Shown in pieces: positions 54,556-63,738 of a DNA stretch of 64,000 bases. The stretch is from Asaia siamensis (GTDB taxonomy: Bacteria > Pseudomonadota > Alphaproteobacteria > Acetobacterales > Acetobacteraceae): positions 1-64,000 of the forward strand of contig NZ_BMCH01000006.1 of NCBI RefSeq assembly GCF_014635085.1. The letters run 5' to 3'. The notes under the pieces were generated by a model, which was given only the letters and a program-made list of their open reading frames with translations, was not told the DNA's origin and did not search any database. The position numbers and the translations under genes were made by a program. Numbering within the stretch: position 1 is the stretch's first letter; each line of letters opens with the position of its first letter.

Positions 54556-55356
54556 ATGACTCTCGCCTCCGATCTTGCCGCCTGCCTCGATACCGCTGTT
54601 CTTTGCGCCGATCGCGCGCGGGCGGCTGTCACGCCTTATTTCCGGGCCGGGCTCACCGTCGATGACAAGAGCGATGAGAGCCCGGTCACCCGCGCCGATC
54701 GCGAAGCAGAAACCACCATGCGGGGGCTGATTGCCGAGCGTCACCCCGACCATGCGATACTGGGCGAGGAATTCGGCTTTTCGGGCGTGACGGGTGACTG
54801 GGTCTGGGTGCTCGACCCGATCGACGGCACAAGGGCCTTCATCACCGGCCGCCCGAGCTTCGCAACGCTCATCGCCCTGTTTTACAAAGGGCGGCCGGTT
54901 CTCGGCATTATCGACCAGCCCTTCACACAGGAGCGCTGGATCGGCGTCGATGGGGCAGAGACCCGTTTCGACTCCGCCACCATGCCGGGGCAGATCGGCG
55001 TACGGACCTGCGCGGGTCTTGCTGAGGCCGAACTCTCCTGCACCTCACCGGACATGCTCATCTCCCCCTATGACAACCGTTTTGCGGGGCTCAAGGCGGC
55101 TACAAGACGCACGAGCTGGGGCGGCGACGCCTATGGCTATGGCCTGCTCGCCCTCGGCCAGATCGATGTGATTGCCGAGTGCACCATGAAGCCCTGGGAC
55201 TGGGGGGCGCTGGTCCCTGTAGTCACGGGCGCCGGTGGTGTCATGACAGACTGGCAGGGCGCCCCGCTCACACTGGAAAGTGACGGCACTGTTCTGGCCT
55301 GTGGCGACAAGACCCTGCTGCAGGACGCGGTTGCGCGCCTTCGCCCTTCCCCCTGA
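54556..55356 (+). CDS. hisN: Histidinol-phosphatase of the inositol monophosphatase family
   Basis: 266 residues. Metal-binding motifs are ILGEEFG, VWVLDPIDGTRAFITGRPSFATLIAL and MKPWDWGALVPVVTGAGG; the GTRAFITG and YDNRFAGL features favour the HisN-type over inositol or 3'-phosphoadenosine phosphatases. It would remove phosphate from histidinol phosphate. The start ATG is 127 bp from the divergent kdsB start. serA follows 55 bp later on the same strand. Confidence 0.85.
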   Translation: MTLASDLAACLDTAVLCADRARAAVTPYFRAGLTVDDKSDESPVTRADREAETTMRGLIAERHPDHAILGEEFGFSGVTGDWVWVLDPIDGTRAFITGRPSFATLIALFYKGRPVLGIIDQPFTQERWIGVDGAETRFDSATMPGQIGVRTCAGLAEAELSCTSPDMLISPYDNRFAGLKAATRRTSWGGDAYGYGLLALGQIDVIAECTMKPWDWGALVPVVTGAGGVMTDWQGAPLTLESDGTVLACGDKTLLQDAVARLRPSP

Positions 55357-55411
55357 CAGCACTATAGGTTAGCACCGCTCTTCGGATTTGCGCCGCTGAC
55401 AGGAGCCAGAC

Positions 55412-56662
55412 ATGGAAGCCTCGTTTTCTCTCCCCAAAGACCGCATTCGCATTCTTCTTCTTGAAGGGATTCACGAGAGCGCCGCGCAGCATCTTGCTGC
55501 ACAGGGATACAGGCAGGTCACCTGCCTCAAGACCGCGCTCGAGGGAGAGGCCCTGACCGAGGCCCTCAAGGGCGTGCATATGGTGGGTATACGCTCACGC
55601 ACCCAACTTACCGCGCCGGTGATCGAGGCCGCTGACCGTCTCATGGCCATCGGCTGCTTCTGCATCGGGACCAATCAGGTTGATCTCAACGCGGCACGCA
55701 TGGCAGGCATTCCGGTTTTCAACGCTCCTTTCAGCAACACACGCTCGGTCGCCGAACTCGTCATGGGCGAGATCGTCATGCTGTTGCGCCGCATTCCGTC
55801 ACGCTCGGAACAGTGCCATGCAGGCGGCTGGGACAAATCGGCCATCAATGCCTGGGAAGTGCGCGGCAAGACGCTGGGCATTGTCGGCTATGGCTCGATC
55901 GGCTCGCAGCTTTCCGTTCTGGCTGAGGCTTTCGGTCTGCGCGTGATCTTCTACGATACGGTCGACAAACTGCCGCATGGCAATGCGACCCCGGTGGCAA
56001 CCCTGCAGGAACTGCTCGCCCAGTCGGATATCGTAAGCCTGCACGTGCCGCAGACCGAACAGACCAAGGACATGATCGGCGAGGCCGAAATCCGCGCCAT
56101 GAAGCCGAATTCGATCCTGCTGAACAATGCACGCGGCACAGTTGTCGATATCGACGCCCTTGCCGCCGCCCTGCGTGACGGCCATCTGATGGGTGCGGGC
56201 GTGGATGTGTTCCCCAAGGAACCCAAAGGTGCTGGCGAGAGCTTCGTCTCTCCCCTTCAGGGTCTGCCCAATGTCATCCTGACGCCGCATATCGGCGGCT
56301 CGACTATGGAAGCTCAGGAACGCATCGGCGTCGAGGTTGCCCGTCGCTTTGTCGAATACTCCGATGTCGGTTCGACGCTTGGTGCCGTCAACTTCCCGCC
56401 GGTGCAGCTGCCCGAGCGCCCGCGCGGCACGCGCTTCATGCATGTGCATGAAAACCGACCTGGCATCCTGCGCCAGATCAACGAGATCTTCTCGAGCGAG
56501 GAATGCAATATTGTCGCGCAATATCTGCAGACCGACGGCGAGGTCGGATATGTGGTGGTCGAAATCGATGCAAGCCCTGACAGCGAACTCGACACGCGTC
56601 TGCTCGCCCGACTGCGCGATCTCAAGGGCACGATGCGCGCCCGACTGATCTACCAGCGCTGA
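55412..56662 (+). CDS. serA: D-3-phosphoglycerate dehydrogenase
   Basis: 416 residues. The NAD-binding core has LGIVGYGSIGSQLSVLAEAFGLRVIFYD, catalytic Arg, Glu and His in NNARGTVVDIDALA, FPKEP and ILTPHIGGSTMEAQERIG. A C-terminal ACT domain (FMHVHENRPGILRQINEIF, YVVVEIDAS) allows serine feedback, as in the E. coli type. First step of serine synthesis. An ATG with AGGAGCCAG upstream fixes the start. Confidence 0.96.
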   Translation: MEASFSLPKDRIRILLLEGIHESAAQHLAAQGYRQVTCLKTALEGEALTEALKGVHMVGIRSRTQLTAPVIEAADRLMAIGCFCIGTNQVDLNAARMAGIPVFNAPFSNTRSVAELVMGEIVMLLRRIPSRSEQCHAGGWDKSAINAWEVRGKTLGIVGYGSIGSQLSVLAEAFGLRVIFYDTVDKLPHGNATPVATLQELLAQSDIVSLHVPQTEQTKDMIGEAEIRAMKPNSILLNNARGTVVDIDALAAALRDGHLMGAGVDVFPKEPKGAGESFVSPLQGLPNVILTPHIGGSTMEAQERIGVEVARRFVEYSDVGSTLGAVNFPPVQLPERPRGTRFMHVHENRPGILRQINEIFSSEECNIVAQYLQTDGEVGYVVVEIDASPDSELDTRLLARLRDLKGTMRARLIYQR

Positions 56663-56703
56663 ATAATTATTAATGAAATATTGACGCGGCATGCGTAATC
56701 GTT

Positions 56704-56725
56704 AGGAACAGAGAGATCTGTTCCT
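56704..56725. promoter_or_regulatory. Inverted repeat between serA and yifB
   Basis: AGGAACAG and CTGTTCCT are perfect 8-bp inverted repeats around a 6-bp spacer, 42 nt after serA and 17 nt before the yifB GTG. No T-run follows, so it reads better as an operator than as a terminator. It does not match the GTTC-N7-GTTC LexA box of alphaproteobacteria. Confidence 0.45.
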
Positions 56726-56741
56726 GACAATAGTAGGTGCC

Positions 56742-58232
56742 GTGTCCTCTTCTTCATCGATTGCCCGCATCCAGAGCTTCGCTTTTGCGGGAATCGATGC
56801 GATACCGGTCACAGTCGAGATCCAGATCTCATCGGGCCTGCCCGCCTTCATTATCGTAGGCCTGCCTGACAAGACTGTCGGCGAAGCCCGCGAGCGCGTT
56901 CGAGCCGCTCTGGCAGCCCTTGGTCTTGCGCTTCCGCCCAAACGCATTCTGATCAACCTCGTGCCTGCCGACCTGCCAAAGGAAGGCTCCCATTTCGACC
57001 TCCCCATCGCTCTTGCGATCATGACCGCCATGGGAATTCTGTCTCATGAGGCCGTAAGCGCCTATGCGGCCATAGGCGAACTTTCTCTCGATGGTCGTCT
57101 GCAAGCAACCGGCGGCGTGCTTTCGGCCGCACTTGAGGCGGTCAGAGCGCGTCATGGTCTGATCTGCCCCAAACCGCAGGCGCAGGAGGCACGCTGGGCC
57201 AGCGATACGCTCGACATCCTCGCCCCGGAGACGTTGCGCGCCCTTCTGGCCCATTTCAACGGCGATCATATCCTCTCGCCGCCTGAGCTCGAACGGGTCG
57301 ACATGCCGCCCCCTCTGGCCGATCTGGCAGAAATCAGAGGCCTCGATCTCGGAAGGCGGGCGCTCGAGATCGCTGCATGCGGCGGCCATTCCCTGCTCAT
57401 GACCGGGCCTCCGGGAGCGGGGAAATCCATGCTGGCCCAGTGCCTGCCCTCCATCCTCCCGGATCTGACCCATGAGCAGATCCTCGAATGCAGCCGCATT
57501 CACAGTCTCGGCGGTCAGGCGAGCGGCAGCCTGCTGGTCACGCAGCCACCATTTCGCGCCCCCCATCACTCGACCACCCTGCCCGCGCTTATAGGCGGCG
57601 GCGCCCGGTCACGGCCGGGCGAAGTCAGCCTGGCCCATAACGGAGTGCTGTTTCTGGATGAACTGCCAGAGTTCTCGCGCGCCTGCCTCGAATCCCTGCG
57701 TCAACCACTCGAGACCGGCACGATTACCGTGGCACGAGCCAAACAGACCGTGCTCTACCCGTCTCGCTTCCAGTTCATCGCTGCCATGAACCCCTGCCGC
57801 TGCGGCTATCTGGGCGATGCCAGCAGGGCTTGCAGAAAAGCGCCCCAATGCGGCGAGGATTATTTGTCGCGGCTATCGGGCCCGATGCTGGATCGTATGG
57901 ATCTCTCGCTCTTCATCACCCCGGTATCGCCAATCGACATGATCACTGCGCCACCGGGAGAATGCAGCGCCCTTGTTCGCGCCCGTGTCTGCGCGGCGCG
58001 CGCCAGACAGATCTCACGTCAGGGCGTACCCAACGCGCAAGCGAACGCAACGACAATTGCCCTGAGCGAGGAAGCACGCAGCCTTGTGACCGAGGCTGAC
58101 GAGAAACTGCGCCTGTCAGCCCGCGGTCTGACACGGCTTCTTCGCGCCAGCCGCAGCATTGCCGATCTGGCTGCATCTGACGTCGTTGGCGCCCCGCATA
58201 TCCGCGAGGCGCTCGGTTTCAGAGTGCGTTAG
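56742..58232 (+). CDS. YifB/ComM family Mg-chelatase-like AAA+ ATPase
   Basis: 496 residues from a GTG at 56742. The N-terminal Lon-protease-like domain (FAFAGIDAIPVTVEIQISSGLPAFIIVGLPDKTVGEARERVRAAL) is followed by AAA+ with Walker A MTGPPGAGKSMLAQCLPSILP, GEVSLAHNGVLFLDELPEFSR and PCRCGYLGD with its Cys set. ComM is a hexameric helicase that extends branch migration during natural transformation. comF is in the same window but 27 kb away. Its expression may be under the palindrome just upstream. Confidence 0.92.
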   Translation: MSSSSSIARIQSFAFAGIDAIPVTVEIQISSGLPAFIIVGLPDKTVGEARERVRAALAALGLALPPKRILINLVPADLPKEGSHFDLPIALAIMTAMGILSHEAVSAYAAIGELSLDGRLQATGGVLSAALEAVRARHGLICPKPQAQEARWASDTLDILAPETLRALLAHFNGDHILSPPELERVDMPPPLADLAEIRGLDLGRRALEIAACGGHSLLMTGPPGAGKSMLAQCLPSILPDLTHEQILECSRIHSLGGQASGSLLVTQPPFRAPHHSTTLPALIGGGARSRPGEVSLAHNGVLFLDELPEFSRACLESLRQPLETGTITVARAKQTVLYPSRFQFIAAMNPCRCGYLGDASRACRKAPQCGEDYLSRLSGPMLDRMDLSLFITPVSPIDMITAPPGECSALVRARVCAARARQISRQGVPNAQANATTIALSEEARSLVTEADEKLRLSARGLTRLLRASRSIADLAASDVVGAPHIREALGFRVR

Positions 58233-58240
58233 ACGCTCGC

Positions 58241-59464
58241 CTATCCGGCTACAGAGGCGCGCAACACCTCCAGCCCGCCTTCGAGATCGGCAATCAGATC
58301 ATTGGGGTCTTCAAGCCCGATATGAAGTCTGAAGCTTGGCCCCTCGGGCATGGCATCGGGCAGGGAACGCCGCACCCCTCCTGTTGTAGGCAGAACCAGG
58401 CTTTCATAGCCGCCCCATGAGGCGCCGATACCAAACAGGGCAAGCGCGTCGATCATGTCGCGCATGCCGGCAACCGAAAGATCGGCCCGCAACTCCACCC
58501 CGAAGAGTGAACTCGCCCCTTCGAAATCACGCCGCCAGAACTCGTGGCCGGGGCATTCCTCGAATGCCGGATGCAGCACGCGCGCCACTTCAGGTCGGCC
58601 ACGCAGCCACTGGGCCACGAGCAGAGCTGATTGGGCCTGACGCTCCAGACGCACCGCCATGGTGCGCAGACCGCGCAGGGTCAGCCAGCATTCATCCGGC
58701 CCGGCAAGCTGGCCGATCTGGATGGCGGCATCACGCAGATCTTTCCAGAGCGCGCCATCGGCCACGGTGATTGCCCCTGCAATGACATCCGAGTGACCGG
58801 CCGGATATTTGGTCAGCGCCTGGATAGAGACATCCACCCCGTGGCGGAAAGGCTGGAAAATGCCGATCCCCCACGTATTATCGAGCATAAGCAGGGCGTT
58901 ACGCTCATGCGCCACCCGCGCCAGCATCGGCACATCCTGCACCTCGAAGGTGTGACTACCGGGGCTTTCGGCAAAGACCACGCGCGTATTCTCGCGCATC
59001 ATCCCGACAATCGTCGCTTCATCGGCGAGCGGCGCATAATAGCTGGTCTCGATGCCCAGGCGCGCAAGCATCGTACCCGCAAAACGCCGTGTCGGTCCGT
59101 AAACGGAATCCGGCAGAAGCAGATGATCACCCGCGTTGAGAAACGCCAGAAGGGGCAGAGTACAGGCTGCCAGCCCCGATGAGACCACCTGGCTGTGCGT
59201 GCCCCCTTCGATCAGCGCGATCAGCTTCTCAAGCTCGTGCTGGATCGGCGAGCCCATAGCGCCATAGATCAGCTCGTGCTCATGACTGCGCAGACCCTGT
59301 TCCTTCATGGCGGCGAGGGATGGAAACAGGACGGTAGAACCGCGTGTCACAGGCGCGTTGACGAAGCTTCCCTCTTCGGGCGTTGGCTCGGGGCGACCAC
59401 CCTGCACCAGAAGGGAAGACAGGCGCTTCCAGCCGGAAGTGACCTGCTTTGCGGTGTTTTCCAC
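58241..59464 (-). CDS. metC: Cys/Met-metabolism PLP enzyme, probable cystathionine beta-lyase
   Basis: 407 residues of the trans-sulfuration family. The PLP Lys is in ALTKYPAGHSDVIAGA; VVSSGLAACTLPLLAFLNAGDHLLLPDSVYGPT, LLMLDNTWGIGIFQPFRHGVD and the C-terminal FGIGASWGGYESLVLP fit the MetC branch. The reaction expected is cleavage of cystathionine to homocysteine, pyruvate and ammonia. It follows sseA by 13 nt on the same strand, giving a small sulfur-metabolism pair. Other family reactions cannot be excluded by sequence. Confidence 0.88.
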   Translation of the reverse strand: MENTAKQVTSGWKRLSSLLVQGGRPEPTPEEGSFVNAPVTRGSTVLFPSLAAMKEQGLRSHEHELIYGAMGSPIQHELEKLIALIEGGTHSQVVSSGLAACTLPLLAFLNAGDHLLLPDSVYGPTRRFAGTMLARLGIETSYYAPLADEATIVGMMRENTRVVFAESPGSHTFEVQDVPMLARVAHERNALLMLDNTWGIGIFQPFRHGVDVSIQALTKYPAGHSDVIAGAITVADGALWKDLRDAAIQIGQLAGPDECWLTLRGLRTMAVRLERQAQSALLVAQWLRGRPEVARVLHPAFEECPGHEFWRRDFEGASSLFGVELRADLSVAGMRDMIDALALFGIGASWGGYESLVLPTTGGVRRSLPDAMPEGPSFRLHIGLEDPNDLIADLEGGLEVLRASVAG

Positions 59465-59477
59465 TCTCTCTTGTCTC

Positions 59478-60320
59478 CTAAGACGCTTCTATCGGGGTCG
59501 CGGGGTCGCTCCCCCACTCTGCCCATGACCCATCGTAAATCCGCCCCGGCGCAAGACCGGCCACGCGCAGCGCCATGGTCACTGTTGCCGCTGTCAGCCC
59601 CGAACCGCAGCTGGTGATGACGCGGCGCTGCCCGGCACCGAGGCTCTGCAAACGCGCCAGAAGTACGTCAGGCTGCACAAAGCAGCCCTGCTCGTCGATC
59701 AGATCGCTGTAAGGCAGGCTGGACGCGCCCGGCATATGGCCACCACGGGTGTTCGGTCTTGGCTCCGGCACCTCCGCGTGAAACCGCGCATGGCTACGGG
59801 CATCAAGAATCACCACATCCGGATCATCCAGCGCGTCAAGCACGTCACCCTTGCCAGCAAGCAGCGCATAGCGTGTGCGTGTCAGATAAGGTTCCTGAGC
59901 TTTTGGAGCCGGCTCCGGTATCTCTTGGGGATTCAGCCCGGCGCGGGTGACGGCAGCCAATCCGCCATCAAGCACATGAACGGCATCATGTCCGAAAAGC
60001 GAGGCCATCCAGTGGGCGCGACACGCGCCTATGCTGCCTTTCTGGTCGTAAAAAACGATACCGGTCTCGCGGGTAATACCCAGTGCCGTCATGAACGACG
60101 CGAACACAGCCGCACCCGGCACCATATGCGGCAGGCTGTCCGCCTTCTCGCATATCTCGTTGATGCGGAAACGATCGGCCTGCGGAAACGCTAGTTCATG
60201 AAACGCGGCCTCGAAATCTCCTTCCTGCCCGGGCAGAAGGATCGAGGCGTCAAGATAGCGGTAACGGCGCACGGGAAGCGCCATCAGGGTTTGCACATCG
60301 ATGAGGGGTGCCAGCGTCAT
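59478..60320 (-). CDS. sseA: 3-mercaptopyruvate/thiosulfate sulfurtransferase
   Basis: 280 residues with two rhodanese domains. The C-terminal active site is VITSCGSGLTAATVTMALRVAGL; the CGSGxTA loop favours mercaptopyruvate over thiosulfate (CRxGxT). The inactive N-terminal domain has FVFYDQKGSIGACRAHWMASLFGH. It moves sulfane sulfur to thiol or cyanide acceptors. Operon with the metC-type gene. Confidence 0.9.
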   Translation of the reverse strand: MTLAPLIDVQTLMALPVRRYRYLDASILLPGQEGDFEAAFHELAFPQADRFRINEICEKADSLPHMVPGAAVFASFMTALGITRETGIVFYDQKGSIGACRAHWMASLFGHDAVHVLDGGLAAVTRAGLNPQEIPEPAPKAQEPYLTRTRYALLAGKGDVLDALDDPDVVILDARSHARFHAEVPEPRPNTRGGHMPGASSLPYSDLIDEQGCFVQPDVLLARLQSLGAGQRRVITSCGSGLTAATVTMALRVAGLAPGRIYDGSWAEWGSDPATPIEAS

Positions 60321-60414
60321 GAACGGACCTTGCGAGAACCAGTTGAGGACCGCACGATAGCAGCCAGAAGCACGATCTGGTCAACTGGCGCGGCTGAGGG
60401 CCACGGGAGATTTT

Positions 60415-61470
60415 GTGACGACTGAACGCATCATGCTGGGATTGCTGCTTGTCGGTGTGGCCTATGGCTGCGGCGTCGTTCTGTGGCCCTTCCTCTCGGC
60501 CATTCTCTGGGGCGCCATTCTCACTTTCACGACATGGCCGCTCTTCAAGCGCCTGCGTAGGCACATGCGTCCCTCCCTTGCTGCCGTGACCATGATGGTC
60601 TGCAGCGCCATTGCCATCGTCATGCCTCTGGCGCTTCTCACCTCCACCGGCATCGCTGACCTGCCCCTCATCATCGAAGGGATCAATTCAGAAATCGAGG
60701 CGCTGAGCCGTACCCACCCCGCACCGAACTGGCTGGCCTCCCTCCCCGCAATCGGCCCGCAATTATCGACCGCCTATCTGCACTGGAACCACGATGTCAG
60801 AGGTATTGGTGAAGCCCTGCATCCTTATGCCGGGCAGATAGCGCATTATGCCCTCAAGGCCCTGATGCAGATGGCAAGCGGTCTGGCCGAGCTGGTCATG
60901 GCGCTGTTCATCGCCCTGTTTTTCTGGATCAGCGGAGACTCGCTGGGGCGCGTCATTCATGCCGTCCTTACCCGCATCACGGGCAATTATGCCGACCGTC
61001 TCATCACGATCATCGGCGGGGTAATCCGTGGCACGGTTTACGGCATTCTCGGCACCGCCATCGTTCAGGGCGTGCTGACGGCCATCGGCCTGTTCATTTC
61101 CGGTGTGCCCGCCCCTGTGCTTCTGGGTGGCGTGGCCGCTTTCGTTGCCGTGTTCCCCGTGGGCGCCCCTCTTGTCTGGGCGCCCGCCGCCATCTGGCTT
61201 GCCCTGCATCATCATCTCGGCTGGGGGCTTTTTCTGGCCGGTTACGGCATTATCTTCATTTCAGGCGCCGATCATATCATCCGTCCCGCCTTCATCGCGC
61301 GCGGTGCGCAGTTGCCCTATCTGCTGACTGTGCTTGGCGTTCTGGGTGGTGTGGTCACATTGGGTGGACTGGGCATTTTCCTTGGTCCAGTATTGCTCGG
61401 AGTCGGCTATACATTGACGACCGAATTCGCTCGCGGCGCCTATCAGACCGAAAAGAAAATGCTGCAATGA
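60415..61470 (+). CDS. AI-2E family transporter (PerM/YdiK type)
   Basis: 351 residues starting at a GTG after GGGAGA. About eight hydrophobic segments are visible: two near the start (LGLLLVGVAYGCGVVLWPFLSAILWGAI), one after the RRHMRPSLAA turn, and a cluster of five from ~150 on. The family's C-terminal block GIIFISGADHIIRPAFIARGAQLPYLLTVLGVLGG and GLGIFLGPVLLGVGYTL is present. Substrates are poorly known; some members export small molecules or ions. It overlaps the next gene by 4 nt. Confidence 0.9.
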   Translation: MTTERIMLGLLLVGVAYGCGVVLWPFLSAILWGAILTFTTWPLFKRLRRHMRPSLAAVTMMVCSAIAIVMPLALLTSTGIADLPLIIEGINSEIEALSRTHPAPNWLASLPAIGPQLSTAYLHWNHDVRGIGEALHPYAGQIAHYALKALMQMASGLAELVMALFIALFFWISGDSLGRVIHAVLTRITGNYADRLITIIGGVIRGTVYGILGTAIVQGVLTAIGLFISGVPAPVLLGGVAAFVAVFPVGAPLVWAPAAIWLALHHHLGWGLFLAGYGIIFISGADHIIRPAFIARGAQLPYLLTVLGVLGGVVTLGGLGIFLGPVLLGVGYTLTTEFARGAYQTEKKMLQ

Positions 61471-62201
61471 GCCAATCTTTACTTCAGACAGAGCCAGACT
61501 CTTCCATCGCGGAGGCCGAGGCCCCGCGAATCGGTCAGAGTTTTACCATACTCAGCTGGAATCTTCTGCGCGCTGTAGGCGCCCCTCTTGACGAGGTCGT
61601 TGCCGTTGCGCGCAGCGTGAAGCCGGATATCTTTCTGATGCAGGAGGCTATCGGCACGTTTGACCGTCTTCCCCAGATATTGGGGGGGCATTACGCGCGT
61701 ATCCCCCTGCCCGACCGTATTCATGGTACGGCATGCTGGAGCCGCTTTCCTTTCGCCCGTCCCCCTGTCTCCTGTGCCCTGCCTTCGGGAGTGATGGTGA
61801 AGCGCACCGCGCAGCTGATCGATTTCGGCTCGTTTTCCATCGCCAATGTTCATTTGTCGCACGGGCAGATCCTCAACCGGCGCCAGCTGCGACGCATCGC
61901 TCCCATGCTGCGACACAATGCGCTCGTCATGGGCGATTTCAATCTCATCGGCCCTACCCTGATGCCCGGCTTTCGGGATGTCGGCCCCAGAGAAGCGACG
62001 CATCGTATGGCGGATGTGCTGCCCATTCGCATTGATCGATGCATGGTGCGCGGCATGACGCCTCTCGAGACGGCGGTTCTGCCCAATCAGAGCTCCGACC
62101 ATCATCCTATCCGCGTGACATTGCGCCTCGACGCACCGGACAGGCACCGGAGCTTCTTTCAGCGGCTCAAGGACAGGCAGCAGCTCAAAGATAAGGGCTG
62201 A
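61467..62201 (+). CDS. Endonuclease/exonuclease/phosphatase family protein
   Basis: 244 residues. Active-site blocks of the EEP fold: FTILSWNLLRAVG, IFLMQEAIG, SIANVHLSHGQ, ALVMGDFNLIG and SDHHPIRVTL. Substrate may be DNA, RNA or phospholipid headgroups. It is coupled to the AI-2E transporter gene (ATGA) and its end overlaps the convergent cls stop by 17 bp. The neighbouring cls, a phospholipid enzyme, makes a lipid-phosphodiester role thinkable but not shown. Confidence 0.85.
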   Translation: MSQSLLQTEPDSSIAEAEAPRIGQSFTILSWNLLRAVGAPLDEVVAVARSVKPDIFLMQEAIGTFDRLPQILGGHYARIPLPDRIHGTACWSRFPFARPPVSCALPSGVMVKRTAQLIDFGSFSIANVHLSHGQILNRRQLRRIAPMLRHNALVMGDFNLIGPTLMPGFRDVGPREATHRMADVLPIRIDRCMVRGMTPLETAVLPNQSSDHHPIRVTLRLDAPDRHRSFFQRLKDRQQLKDKG

Positions 62202-63603
62202 AAAGCCTGACCGAGGCGTTACGGACCTTGCGAACGCTGCTCATGCTGTCGAGCGCATGATGGGTCAGGCGTCTCGTGCGATGGCGCTCCATGAACGCAT
62301 TGAGTTCCTGCGCAACTGACTCGCTGTAGATTTCAAGGTTGATCTCGAAATTGAGCCTCAGGCTTCGGGCATCGATATTACTGCTCCCCACAAACGACCA
62401 GGCCCCATCAACCACCATCAGCTTGGCGTGATTGAAGGGCGGGCGGCTCATCCAGATACGGCACCCTGCTGTCAGGAACGGGGCCAGACTGGCATCGCGG
62501 GCATAATCGATCAGCCGGTGATTGCTGCGCTTTGGCAGGATGATATCAATCTCGACCCCGCGCAGGGCAGCGAGACAAAGCTCTGAAACGAGACGCTCAT
62601 TGGGCAGAAAATAGGGTGTCATGAGGCGCACGGAGCGTCGTGAGAGCGCGATGGCCTGAAGCATCGAGAATTCGATCTTTTCCAGATCGTTATCCGGCCC
62701 CGACGTCACGACACGCATCGGTATGTCGCCCTGACGTTCCAGCTCGGGAAAATAGACTTCGCCATCGAGCTGCTCACCGCAGGTAAATGACCAGTCCCGC
62801 GCAAAAGCCTCTGACAGCTGATGCACTACCGGCCCTTCGAGACGAAAATGCGTATCAGCAACAGGATGCTTCGTACGCAGGCGACGCAGATTCTCCTCGC
62901 CAATGTTGAGGCCACCCATGAAGCCAATCCGTCCATCGATGATCAGCATCTTGCGATGGTTGCGCAGATTGATGAACGGCATCTTCCAGGGCAGGAGCGA
63001 ATGCATGAAGCGATGACAGGGAATGCCTCTGGCATGCAGCGCTCTGGCAATACCCGAAAAGAAATACCCGCCCCCGATACCATCCACCAGAACGTGCACC
63101 GCAACGCCCCGGGCATGGGCGAGCGCCAGCGCCTCGACAAACTGGTCGCCAATACGGTCGGCTCTGAAAATATAGGAGCAGAGGAGAATCGACACGCGGG
63201 CAGACGCAATATCCTCGAGCATGCGCGGATAGATATTGTCGCCGTCATGCAGGCAGGTAATCGCGTTACCGCCGAGAAGGGGGCGCTCGGTCAGCTTGCC
63301 CACCATACGTGCCAGTGGCTCGAAATCACCCTTCAGACGATAACGGGCATGATAGGCCAGCCCCCGGTCGCGCCAGTGATGATCGCTTACCAGCCGCCGG
63401 GCAAGACGCCTGACGCGATTGATGCCGAACATGAGATAAAGCAGGGCCCCGCAGACCGGCATGAGCCAGCTGACGCCTATCCAGCCGGCACAGGCCGCCG
63501 TGTTCTGTTTCGTTCTCAGAACATGCAGCGTGACCGCCACGGCAAGACAGACCCGCAGGACGATCATGAAATAGTCAAAAAGCGTGATAGGCCAGCTCAT
63601 CAC
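62185..63603 (-). CDS. cls: Cardiolipin synthase (phospholipase D family)
   Basis: 472 residues. Two N-terminal membrane segments are followed by two HKD motifs: NHRKMLIIDGRIGFMGGLNIGEE and FNHAKLMVVDGAWSFVGSSNID, the catalytic pair of the PLD family. The overall length fits Cls. It condenses phosphatidylglycerol molecules to cardiolipin, or uses other headgroup donors, at the inner membrane. It is divergent from bpt. Confidence 0.92.
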   Translation of the reverse strand: MMSWPITLFDYFMIVLRVCLAVAVTLHVLRTKQNTAACAGWIGVSWLMPVCGALLYLMFGINRVRRLARRLVSDHHWRDRGLAYHARYRLKGDFEPLARMVGKLTERPLLGGNAITCLHDGDNIYPRMLEDIASARVSILLCSYIFRADRIGDQFVEALALAHARGVAVHVLVDGIGGGYFFSGIARALHARGIPCHRFMHSLLPWKMPFINLRNHRKMLIIDGRIGFMGGLNIGEENLRRLRTKHPVADTHFRLEGPVVHQLSEAFARDWSFTCGEQLDGEVYFPELERQGDIPMRVVTSGPDNDLEKIEFSMLQAIALSRRSVRLMTPYFLPNERLVSELCLAALRGVEIDIILPKRSNHRLIDYARDASLAPFLTAGCRIWMSRPPFNHAKLMVVDGAWSFVGSSNIDARSLRLNFEINLEIYSESVAQELNAFMERHRTRRLTHHALDSMSSVRKVRNASVRLFSPYL

Positions 63604-63738
63604 TCATTACGTTAGCGTATTCGGCCGAAATTCAAAGGCTACCATCTTGCAACGATAAAATTCATCGTAAAATATGCGAGGATGGAGGAGCATCACTCAA
63701 AGACACCGGATAACGCAGGGGAGGAAGAAAGGGTGGTT

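Noticed and set aside
56704-56725. SOS (LexA) box upstream of yifB
   Set aside because: Alphaproteobacterial LexA boxes are direct repeats GTTC-N7-GTTC; here the arms are inverted and 10 bases separate GAAC from GTTC.
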